From Microbacterium capsulatum (GTDB taxonomy: Bacteria > Actinomycetota > Actinomycetes > Actinomycetales > Microbacteriaceae), in NCBI RefSeq assembly GCF_030865425.1, contig NZ_JAVFCB010000013.1, positions 1-64,000 of the forward strand: 64,000 nucleotides of DNA, written 5' to 3'. Shown here piece after piece: positions 32,171 to 42,300 of the stretch; position 1 is the first letter of the stretch; the number at the start of each line of letters is the position of its first letter. The notes beneath the pieces are model-generated. The model did no database searches. It was not told the origin of the DNA and was given only the letters and a program-made list of their open reading frames with translations. Both the position numbers and the translations under genes were made by a program.

Positions 32171-32893
32171 TCAACGACCGGAGCCGAGCACGCCCGGGAA
32201 CCGCGCGAGCAGGTCGGCGCCGTCCACGTCGGAGGAGAGCACCATCGACTCGGTCGCCGCGTAATGGGCCGGGTCGAAGTACCCCGATGCGCGGTACACG
32301 GCCATCCGATCGGCGAAGTCGCGCGGCGACGCCTCGGGGTGGAACTGCGTGGCGTACAGCCGGGATCCGACCCGGTAGGCCTGCACCGGGCACGCCTCGT
32401 TCGTGGCGAGCAGCACCGCGCCGGGCGGGACGGTCGCCGCCGACTCCTTGTGCGCGGTGAACACCGACAGGCCAGGGGCGCTCGCGCCGAACAGCGGATC
32501 CTGCAGGCCTTCCTCGGTGAGGCGCACCTCGGCGGCCTGCACCCGCTCCGGATGGGCCAGCGTCACCTCGCCGCCGAGCATGCGGGTGACCACGCCGATG
32601 CCGTAGCAGGTGAACAGGGCCGTCGCGGCGCCGGAGAGCGCGTGCGCGGCGAGGCGCTCGAGATCCCGCTCGACCGCGAGCTGCGCCTCGCCCTTGCGCT
32701 CCTCGGTGACGTTGAACGGCGATCCTCCGACGACGAACCCGGCGTAGTCGCGCCAGGGCACGGCGTCGAGCGGGGTGTGCAGCAGGTCGATCCGGTCGAG
32801 CGACGGCACGCCGAGGTCGCGTCGGAACGAGCGGTGCTCGGCATCGGCCGCGCTCCGCTCCGGCCGCGCGCACACGTACAGCACCGAGGACAT
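32171..32893 (-). CDS. Class I glutamine amidotransferase-like protein
   Basis: This 240-residue GATase1 domain protein has the nucleophile Cys in FTCYGIGVVTRMLGG and the His-x-Glu pair in ATQFHPEASPRDF, giving a full triad. GFVVGGSPFNVTEERK fits the GMP-synthase-like stand-alone subgroup. Its synthase partner or amide acceptor is unknown. It is divergent from the Clp ATPase gene; the roughly 100-bp space carries the HAIR-like site. Confidence 0.86.
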   Translation of the reverse strand: MSSVLYVCARPERSAADAEHRSFRRDLGVPSLDRIDLLHTPLDAVPWRDYAGFVVGGSPFNVTEERKGEAQLAVERDLERLAAHALSGAATALFTCYGIGVVTRMLGGEVTLAHPERVQAAEVRLTEEGLQDPLFGASAPGLSVFTAHKESAATVPPGAVLLATNEACPVQAYRVGSRLYATQFHPEASPRDFADRMAVYRASGYFDPAHYAATESMVLSSDVDGADLLARFPGVLGSGR

Positions 32894-32956
32894 GCGCCGA
32901 GTCTATTCGGGCCCCGGACCGGCGCACGGGAATACCCGGCACGGCCCGACGTTGAA

Positions 32957-32977
32957 GTTGATAGCACTACGCTCAAG
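32957..32977 (+). promoter_or_regulatory. HAIR-like HspR operator before the Clp ATPase
   Basis: GTTGATA-N7-GCTCAAG fits the HAIR pattern CTTGAGT-N7-ACTCAAG in geometry. The right half matches 6 of 7 bases; the left half keeps TTGA. A TTGAAG box at 32952 may act as a -35. HspR repression relieved by heat is the expected control. HspR itself is not in the window. Confidence 0.6.
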
Positions 32978-32993
32978 TTTGAGAGGAAGCGAA

Positions 32994-35543
<2,550 letters not shown>

Positions 35544-35600
35544 CGGTCCCCCCCACCCGTTCGACGCGCGCAAATGGCTCTATCTGGACGTCGGATCGAG

Positions 35601-35616
35601 CGAAGTGCGCACTTCG
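35601..35616. terminator. Perfect palindrome between convergent Clp and LysR-like genes
   Basis: CGAAGTGCGCACTTCG is a perfect 16-bp palindrome in the 95-bp gap between the two convergent genes. It may act as a bidirectional stop. There is no clear T-run. Confidence 0.5.
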
Positions 35617-35638
35617 AAACCAGGATCCCGGGCCGGAC

Positions 35639-36439
35639 TCAGCGCGACGAGTTCGCGGTGCGGCCGCGCACGATCCCGACGAACGCCTCGACGTCGGGCG
35701 TGGTCGCATCGGCCGGCCAGGCCAGGAGCACCGGCGAGAGCGGCGCGCCGCGGAGGATCCGGTACTCGACGTCCTTGCGGTGGTGCAGGCGGGCGAGCGA
35801 CATCGGGGCGACGACGATCCCGACGCCCGCGGCGGCCGTCGCGATCGCGTCCGCGACGGTGCCGAGCGGGGGGATCCGTGCGGGCGAGACGGGCAGGTCG
35901 AGTTCGCCGAGCGCGTCCTCGGCGCTCGTCAGCAGGGTCTCGCCCTCGAGGTCGGCGGGCGCCAGCTCGTCGGCCGCGAGCAGGTGCGACTCGGCGGAGG
36001 CGATGACGACGGCGAGCTCCTCGTAGAGCGGGATCGCGTGCATGCCCTCCGCGTCGAACGGGCCGCGGACGAGGGCGAGGTCGACGGATCCGTCGGTCAG
36101 CGCCGTGCGCTGGTCTGCGAACGCGAGCGGCACCAGCTCCAGCGCCACGTGCGGCATGCGGTCCTTCCAGGCGTCGATCCACCGGCCCGGGGTCGCGCCG
36201 GGGACGGCGCCGACGCGCAGAGTGCGGGGCTCCTCCGCCACGGCGGGCGGGGCGTCGAAGACGACCTTCTCGGTCTTCTTCCCGGGCCGCTGCGCGGTGC
36301 CCTTCCCGGGGTTCTTTCCCGTGCTCTTCCCCGTGCTCTTCCTGCCGGCGCCGGACGGGCCGCCGGCGGTGCTGCGGGCGCCGCCCTTGGCGGAGCGCAC
36401 TGCGGGCTTGCGTCCGCCGGATGCGCCTCGTCTGCTCAT
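35639..36439 (-). CDS. LysR-type effector-binding domain protein lacking a DNA-binding domain
   Basis: This 266-residue protein starts with about 55 residues rich in Lys, Arg, Ser, Gly and Pro (repeated STGKSTGKNPGKGTAQRPGK). It then has a LysR-type periplasmic-binding fold: RTLRVGAVPGATPGRWIDAWKDRMPHVALELVPL, DLALVRGPF, AVVIASAESHLLA, VADAIATAAAGVGIVVAPMSLARLH. The winged HTH is absent and there is no upstream room for it, since the next gene starts 4 bp before. The basic tail may bind nucleic acid or partners. The ligand is unknown. Confidence 0.8.
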   Translation of the reverse strand: MSRRGASGGRKPAVRSAKGGARSTAGGPSGAGRKSTGKSTGKNPGKGTAQRPGKKTEKVVFDAPPAVAEEPRTLRVGAVPGATPGRWIDAWKDRMPHVALELVPLAFADQRTALTDGSVDLALVRGPFDAEGMHAIPLYEELAVVIASAESHLLAADELAPADLEGETLLTSAEDALGELDLPVSPARIPPLGTVADAIATAAAGVGIVVAPMSLARLHHRKDVEYRILRGAPLSPVLLAWPADATTPDVEAFVGIVRGRTANSSR

Positions 36440-36443
36440 GCCC

Positions 36444-37193
36444 TCAGCGTACCGGCGGGTCCTCCCGCATCGCCTGCGCGTGCACGACCACGCAGCAGCG
36501 TCCGTCCGCGGGCAGCAGCTCGGCGTCCAACGCCTGGCAGCCGAGGCCCTCGACGACGCCCTCCACGTAGGCGTGGTTCATCCCGCAGACGAGATCGGTG
36601 TGCGCGCGGGCGAGGGCGTCGAACGGGCAGTTCGCGAGCAGCAGGACGTCGTCGCTCTCCCGGGGCTCGTAGCCCTGGCCGGCCAGGGCGCGCCCCAGCG
36701 CGCCGAGCTCCGCCTGCGCCGGCACGGGATCCTCGCCCTCGGCGGCCGGTTCCGATGCTTCCGGTATTGCGGCGGCGCGGCTCGAGACGCCGAACTCGAC
36801 GCCCTCCTCGAAGGCGACGTCGCGGAGGGCGTCCGCGACCGGAGAACCGTCCCCGGAGCGCTCGATCGCGCGGGCGAGCAGGTGCCCGGCGAGGTCGAAC
36901 CGGCGCTCCGGCAGCGACACCGAGATCGTCTCCGCCGCGCGGCGGTAGAGCTTGGACGGGCGGCCCGCCCCGGGGCCCGTGCGACCGCTCAGGCGGCGGA
37001 ACTCCACCTCGAGCAGGCCGAGGGCGACGAGCCGGTCCAGCTGGAAGCGCACGACGTGCGCGGGAAGGCCGAGAGCCTCGGCCGCGGACTCGCGGGAGAT
37101 CGGATCCGGCTGAGCCGACACGAGTTCGTACAACTCTCGGCGGACGGGATCCGCGAGTCCCCCGATGCCGGCCGCCTGCTCCGCGATGCTCAT
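36444..37193 (-). CDS. Winged-helix regulator with conserved Cys motif, SufR-like
   Basis: This 249-residue regulator has an N-terminal ArsR/DeoR-like wing domain (LADPVRRELYELVSAQPDPISRESAAEALGLPAHVVRFQLDRLVALGLL, then GAGRPSKLYRR). A C-terminal domain holds NCPFDALARAHTDLVCGMNHAYVEGVVEGLGCQ and GRCCVVVHA. Regularly spaced Cys residues of this kind hold an Fe-S cluster in SufR-type regulators, so iron, redox or NO sensing is plausible. It is divergent from the DoxX-like gene, and an AT-rich space between them with inverted repeats is a likely operator. Confidence 0.8.
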   Translation of the reverse strand: MSIAEQAAGIGGLADPVRRELYELVSAQPDPISRESAAEALGLPAHVVRFQLDRLVALGLLEVEFRRLSGRTGPGAGRPSKLYRRAAETISVSLPERRFDLAGHLLARAIERSGDGSPVADALRDVAFEEGVEFGVSSRAAAIPEASEPAAEGEDPVPAQAELGALGRALAGQGYEPRESDDVLLLANCPFDALARAHTDLVCGMNHAYVEGVVEGLGCQALDAELLPADGRCCVVVHAQAMREDPPVR

Positions 37194-37278
37194 GTCTGGA
37201 TTCTAACTGAAGACTCTCTTGTTTTTAGAGGGGACGAGGTCTAAATTGTAGATTGTCAGCTTTTAGAAAGGCGTCGCC
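37194..37278. promoter_or_regulatory. AT-rich divergent promoter/operator region
   Basis: This 85-bp space is much richer in A+T than its surroundings. TCTAAA (about 37241) and TTTAGA (about 37263) face each other across 16 bases; CTAAC and GTTTTTAG form a second inverted pair. It must drive both the Cys-motif regulator and the DoxX-like gene; autoregulation is likely. Confidence 0.55.
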
Positions 37279-37710
37279 ATGCACACGAAAACCCTGACCG
37301 AGACCCGGCGTCCGCTCCTGCAGGACGGAAACCGACAGGCGTTCCTGCTGCTGCGCTCGGTCTACACCGTCGCCCCGATCCTGTTCGGACTGGACAAGTT
37401 CGTGCGTGTGCTGAAGCCGCACTGGGAGGCCTATCTCGCCCCCTGGATGAACGGCATGATCGGCATGGACGCGCACACCTTCATGTACATCGTCGGCGCC
37501 GTCGAGATCGTGGCGGGCGTCCTCGTCGCGCTCCTCCCGCGGATCGGCGGCTACGTGGTCGCCCTCTGGCTGGTCGGCATCATCGTCAGTCTGGTCAGTG
37601 TCGGCGGATACCTGGACATCGCACTGCGCGACTTCGGTCTCCTCGTCGGAGCGCTGGCCCTGTCGAGCCTGGCCTCCGCACGGCCGCACACGCGTCGCGC
37701 GCGCAGCTGA
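37279..37710 (+). CDS. DoxX-like small membrane protein
   Basis: This 143-residue protein has four hydrophobic segments: LLLRSVYTVAPILFGLDKF (about 23-41), AHTFMYIVGAVEIVAGVLVALL, GGYVVALWLVGIIVSLVSVGGYLD and FGLLVGALALSSLAS. GLDKF in the first and EI in the second are typical of the DoxX/SURF4-like family. The role is probably in membrane redox or quinone metabolism, but it is not defined. The gene is controlled from the divergent space shared with the Cys-motif regulator, and a GAAAGG ribosome site precedes the ATG. Confidence 0.78.
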   Translation: MHTKTLTETRRPLLQDGNRQAFLLLRSVYTVAPILFGLDKFVRVLKPHWEAYLAPWMNGMIGMDAHTFMYIVGAVEIVAGVLVALLPRIGGYVVALWLVGIIVSLVSVGGYLDIALRDFGLLVGALALSSLASARPHTRRARS

Positions 37711-37747
37711 ACCCGGCGCCGGGAATAGTACGGGGCCTTTCCGGGTT
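37711..37747 (+). terminator. Hairpin after the DoxX-like gene
   Basis: ACCCGG and CCGGGT enclose about 25 bases that themselves contain GCGCCGGG and GGGGCC. The hairpin overlaps the end of the coding region. A second small stem (CCGGGAAAAGTCCCGG, 37758-37773) follows before the next gene. Confidence 0.55.
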
Positions 37748-37788
37748 GCATTTGTATCCGGGAAAAGTCCCGGGCACGGGAGGTTTTC

Positions 37789-38196
37789 GTGGGCAAGAAC
37801 TACGTCGACATCGAGGACGGTCACGGCGGCACGCTGCGCTACCGCAAGCACGCCAACGGCCGCGGCCTCATCGCGCACGGTGCCAAGGTGCACCCGCAGG
37901 CGGTCGTGGAAGCGGGCGCCTACGTCGAACCGGGCGCGAAGGTCGGAGCCGGAGCGCACGTCGCGCGCGGCGCCTGGATCGAGCCCGACGCGATCGTGGG
38001 CGTGAACGCCCGGATCGAGGCCCACGCCCACATCGGACAGGGGGCGGTGGTGGGCGACGGCGCCAGCATCGGCGTCCGCACGGACATCGGCCCCGGTGCG
38101 CGGATCGCGCGCGGCGCCCGTATCGGCGACGACGAGACGGTCGCCGCCGGCATGGTGGTGGACACCGATCGCAAGGGCCTCTGGCTGGCCGCCTGA
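37789..38196 (+). CDS. Hexapeptide-repeat (left-handed beta-helix) protein
   Basis: This 135-residue protein is made almost wholly of hexapeptide repeats. From residue 26 to 125 units such as AKVHPQ AVVEAG AYVEPG AKVGAG AHVARG AWIEPD AIVGVN ARIEAH build a single beta-helix, with a beta-hairpin-like opening (YVDIEDGHGGTLRYRKH). No acyltransferase-specific loop or His is obvious, so it may be a carbonic-anhydrase-like or structural trimer rather than an acetyltransferase. The GTG start has GGGAGG 7 bases ahead. Confidence 0.8.
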   Translation: MGKNYVDIEDGHGGTLRYRKHANGRGLIAHGAKVHPQAVVEAGAYVEPGAKVGAGAHVARGAWIEPDAIVGVNARIEAHAHIGQGAVVGDGASIGVRTDIGPGARIARGARIGDDETVAAGMVVDTDRKGLWLAA

Positions 38197-38208
38197 TCGC
38201 GAGACGCA

Positions 38209-38246
38209 GGGGGCCCGGGCGGGACGGATCCGCCCGGGCCCCTTTT
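38209..38246 (+). terminator. Strong intrinsic terminator
   Basis: GGGGCCCGGGCGG pairs with CCGCCCGGGCCCC around a seven-base loop and is followed by TTTT (38243-38246), right after the hexapeptide gene. Confidence 0.94.
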
Positions 38247-38320
38247 CATGTCTGCCTACCGTCCCCGCCTACCGTCTGCCCCCGTCCCCGCCACCGTCCA
38301 GATCCGCACCGTCCTACTTC

Positions 38321-38381
38321 GCTCGCTGGTCGCGACACGCCCTCATTCCGGCAGTTTGGCGACGATTCGCGACCAGCGAGC
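38321..38381. repeat. Palindrome, GCTCGCTGGTCGCGA family, second copy
   Basis: GCTCGCTGGTCGCGA (38321-38335) and TCGCGACCAGCGAGC (38367-38381) pair perfectly over 15 bp; the left arm continues CACGCCCTCA as in the 31571 copy, but the right inner arm has decayed. It lies in the convergent gap between the hexapeptide gene and nei. Confidence 0.88.
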
Positions 38382-38466
38382 AGGGAAAGGGATCGCCCGG
38401 GGGCGGGGAGACAGCGAGCAGAGGGGGCAGCGTGCACGGGGTACGGCGGGGTTCGGGATCGCGGGC

Positions 38467-39240
38467 TCAGGCCTGGCAGCGCGGGCACCAGAACGTGCGG
38501 CGCTCCTCGGTCGGGTCCGCACCGAGCTCGCCGGTCTCGATGAGCGTGCCGCAGCGACGGCAGGGCCGGCGGGCGCGGCCGTACACCCAGGTCGTCTGGC
38601 CGCGGCGATTCACTCCGGTGAAGGTGCGGTCGACCCGGTCCCGGTTGGCCTGGATCGTCCGGGCGCCGAGCTCGAGCAGCGCCGCGGCGTCGACCTCGGT
38701 CGCCGGCCGGGTCGGCGGCACGCCCCGCAGGAACAGCAGCTCGGCGGCGTACTCGTTCCCGAACCCGGCGACGTTGCGCTGGTCGAGCAGGGCGACGTGG
38801 ATCGGCCTCGGATCGGATCCCACCCGGTGCGCGGCCTCGGCCGGATCCCAGTCCGACCCCAGCGGGTCCGGTCCGAGGTGCCCGACGAGCTCGGCCTCCG
38901 CCGTGGTCGGCACGACGGCGAGCATCGACACGTCGAAGCCCACCGCCTCCGCCTCGGCGGTGGCGACGATCGCGCGAGCCTTGAACGCGGGTGCGCGCCA
39001 GCGCTCGCCGGGGCGGTAGAGGTGCCACGCGCCGTCCATCCGCAGGTGCGAGCGGAGCGTGCGGTCGCCGATCCGCATGAGGATGTGCTTGCCGCGCGGC
39101 ACGACCTCGTGCACGACGGATCCCGTGAGGTCGACCGTGCCCAGCTCCGGCACGCGCAGGTCGAACCGGGTGACGACGCCGCCCCGCAGCGCCCGGTCGA
39201 GGCGCCGCGCCACCTGGTAGACGGTGTCGCCCTCGGGCAT
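38467..39240 (-). CDS. Fpg/Nei-family DNA glycosylase (endonuclease VIII-like)
   Basis: This 257-residue base-excision enzyme with AP-lyase activity begins MPEGDTVYQVARRLDRAL, with Pro2 as nucleophile and Glu3 (PEGD rather than PELP points to the Nei side). The H2TH region holds NVAGFGNEYAAELLFLRGV. The C-terminal zinc finger is CRRCGTLIETGELGADPTEERRTFWCPRC with four Cys. The start is fixed because the initiator Met is removed to expose Pro2. The gene follows lhr, separated by a 72-bp duplication that copies its first codons. Confidence 0.93.
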   Translation of the reverse strand: MPEGDTVYQVARRLDRALRGGVVTRFDLRVPELGTVDLTGSVVHEVVPRGKHILMRIGDRTLRSHLRMDGAWHLYRPGERWRAPAFKARAIVATAEAEAVGFDVSMLAVVPTTAEAELVGHLGPDPLGSDWDPAEAAHRVGSDPRPIHVALLDQRNVAGFGNEYAAELLFLRGVPPTRPATEVDAAALLELGARTIQANRDRVDRTFTGVNRRGQTTWVYGRARRPCRRCGTLIETGELGADPTEERRTFWCPRCQA

Positions 39241-39332
39241 CGCTCAGACCGCCTTGCGCACAGGCGCCGCCGCGCCGCGGAAGAGACGGTCGGTGATCTG
39301 CGTCTCGGGCATCGCTCAGACCGCCTTGCGCA
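39232..39332 (-). repeat. 72-bp duplication at the lhr-nei junction
   Basis: The 29 bp at 39232-39260 recur at 39304-39332. Each copy holds, on the minus strand, the last codons and stop of lhr (LRKAV or VRKAV, TGA) followed by GCG and the first codons of nei (ATGCCCGAG). The duplication creates a 22-codon open frame (MPETQITDRLFRGAAAPVRK...) between the genes. Confidence 0.85.
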
Positions 39333-42300
39333 GGGTGTAGCCGCGCGGGGTGGCCACGAACCCGGCCTCCTGCAGCAGCCGGCCGAGGGCGGCGCTGCGC
39401 CCGTGCCCGTCGGCGCCGCGCTCGTACATGCCCTCGCCGTTGACCTTCTCGACCGTGAGGGTCTCCAGCCGCCGGGCGCGCGCGGTCGCGGCGAGGTCGG
39501 CCGTCGCGGCGCGCAGCTCCTCCTCGTCGCGGGTGAAGGCGAGCACGGTGCGGCCACCGCGTTCGAGGTACAGGGCGGGGGAGCCGTCGACGAGCACGAC
39601 GAGCGCACCCGCCTTGCGCCCCGGCCGGTGCGGGACCTCGTCCAGGCGCGGCCAGCCGAGCGCGGCGCCGTAGGGGTTGGCCGGATCTGTCGCGGCCAGG
39701 GTGCGGGCGATCCGCGGCGGCGGATCCGCGAGCCCCGCGAACGTGCGCAGCCGGTCGATCGTGGCGGAGGCGGCGAACTGCGCCGCCCCGAGCCTCTCGA
39801 TCACGTAGCCGCGGCGGCAGTGCCCGGCCTCCTCGAAGCCGGCGAGCACCCGGTACGCCTGCGCGAAGCCGCCGGGCAGCCCCTCGGACTGCACGGATCC
39901 GCGGGTGACGACCCCGTAGCGATCCAGTAGGAGGCCGGCCGAGACGGTGGCGCGGCGGGCCGGATCCGTCTCCGCCGCAGGCAGCAGCGACCAGCGTCCG
40001 CCGACGCTCAGCGGGCGCGCGGCCGCGGCCGGACGGGCGAGCGAGATGCCGCGGAACGTGCGCGTGCGCGGGGCGCGCCGGGTGACCTTGTGCGCCTGGC
40101 TGCCGCCGGAGAGCAGGGAGCGGATCGGCGCGAACGTGTCGTTCGTGACGTGCCCGGACCAGGCGAGGTTCCACAGCGCATCGACGACCGACGCCTCGTT
40201 CTCGGCCCCGGTCGCCTCCCTCAGCTGCGCCGCGAAGTACGCGCCGCCCGAGGCGAGGGCGGCGAGCAGCTGCGCCTCGAGGGAACCGTCCTCCGGGTTC
40301 TCGTCGGCGAACGGCACGGTGAACGGCGCGAGGTCGGCCGGGTGCAGCGACACCCAGCCGTCGCGGCCGGGGAGTGCGCCGTGCCCGGCCCAGACGACCT
40401 CGCCGGCACTGGTCAGCTCGTCGAGCATCGCCGGGGAGTAGTCGCGCACCCGCTGCGGCAGCACGAGCGACTCCCAGGCGCTGGCCGGGATCGGCACACC
40501 GGCGAGCTGCTCGATCACGGTCGCGACGCCGTCGATGCCCTCGAGCGGCCGCGCGAGGTGCTGCCACTCGGGCAGGAACCGTGCGAACGCCGTCGGCGGG
40601 ACCGGCTCGACGCTGCCCCGGATCGCCGCGAGCGAGCGCATCCGCAGCCGGCGCAGCACCTCGGTGTCGCACCACTCGGTCTCGTCGGCCGCTGAGCCCG
40701 GGGAAGGGGCCTCGGGCAGGAAGTAGCCGCTCGTGACGCGCCCTTCGGACTCCAGCCGTTGCAGCGTCTGCCGCACGACGGCCGGGCCGATCCCGAATCG
40801 GGCCGCGACGGCGGATCCGAGGAACGGGCCGTGCGTGCGCGCGTGCCGGGCGACGAGGTCGCCGAGCGGATCCGCCACGGGCTCGAGGAAGGCGACCGGG
40901 ATCCCGACGGGCAGCGGTACGCCGAGGGCGTCGCGCAGGCGGCCGGCGTCCTCGATCGCGGCGACCCGGCGGACCCCGCCGATCGTCACCTCGATCGCGC
41001 GGCGCGCGCCGATCAGGACGGCGAGGTGGGCGGCGGCCTCGGGTGCGGTCGCTGAGCGAGTGGAGCGAGACGAAACGTGGTTCTCCGCAGGGGACCGCGT
41101 TTCGTCTCGGTCGGCTCCGCCGTCCTCGCTCAACGACCCCGGGGAGGGGTCGGCTCCGCCGTCCTCTCTCAACGACCCCGGGGAGGGGTCGGCTCCGCCG
41201 TCCTCGCTCAACGACCCTGGGGAGGGGTCGGCTCCGCCGTCCTCGCTCAACGACCTCGGGGAGGGGTCGGCTCCGCCGTCCTCGCTCAACGACCCCTCAG
41301 GGTCCGGATCGAGCCGGGCCGCGGCCTCCGCCGCGTCCAACGGCCCGAGGATGCGCAGCAGATCGGCGACGCCCTCCACGCCCCGCGCGCGACGGGACGG
41401 ATCCAGCCGCTGCGCCTCGCGTTCGAACTGCGCGATCACGTCCGGGTCGAGCAGTTCGCGCAGCTCGACCGTGCCGAGCAGCTCGCCGAGCAGCGCCGGG
41501 TCGACCGAGAGGGCGGCGGCGCGGCGCTCGGCGAGCGGGGAGTCGCCCTCGTACATGAACGCGCCGACGTAGCCGAACAGCAGGTCGCGCGCGAACGGCG
41601 AGGGCTGCGGGGTCTGCACCTCGACGAGCCGGATCCGCCGCTCCGCGATCCCGGTGGCCAGGCGTCGCAGGGACGGCAGGTCGTAGACGTCCTGCAGGAC
41701 CTCGCGCAGCGTCTCCAGGATGATCGGGAAGGTCGGATGCTTGCGGGCCACCTCGAGCAGCTGCGCCGACCGCTGCCGCTGCTGCCAGAGCGGCGTGCGG
41801 CGGTTCGGGTTCGTCCGCGGCATGAGCAGCGCGCGGGCCGCGCACTCCCGGAACCGCGCGGCGAACAGGGCGGATCCGCCGACCTCGTCGGTGACGATCC
41901 GCTCGAGCTCATCGGGGTCGAAGACGAACAGCTCGGCCCCGGGCGGCTCCGCGTCGGCGTCGGGAACCCGCACGATGATGCCGTCGTCGCTCGCGACCGC
42001 GGAGCCCTCGACCCCCAGCCGCTCGCGGATCCGGGCGTTGACCGCGAGCGCCCACGGCGCGTGCACGGTCTGCCCGTACGGGGAGTGCAGGATCACCCGC
42101 CAGTCGCCGATCTCGTCGCGGCCGCGCTCGACGGTGAGCGCGCGATCGGTGGGCAGCGTGCCCGTGGACTCCTTCTGCTCGTTCAGGTGCGCGAGCAGGT
42201 TCGCCTGGGCGCGGTCGTCGAGACCGGCGGCGGTCAGGCGCTCGCGGGCCTGCTCGGGCGTGGCGCCGTGCACCTCGCGGTTGAAGCGGCCGAGCGCCTC

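Noticed and set aside
35639..36439. LysR regulator whose HTH was lost by frameshift
   Set aside because: Only 4 bp separate it from the upstream gene, whose coding region is intact, so no space remains for a lost HTH; a native domain loss is more likely.
39244..39312. 22-codon frame between lhr and nei as a real gene
   Set aside because: It is fully explained by a duplication of the flanking gene ends; no independent evidence for a product.
41111..41296. Regular 39-bp repeats resembling a CRISPR array
   Set aside because: There are no spacers between units; the repeats are contiguous, in frame inside lhr, and no cas gene is present.
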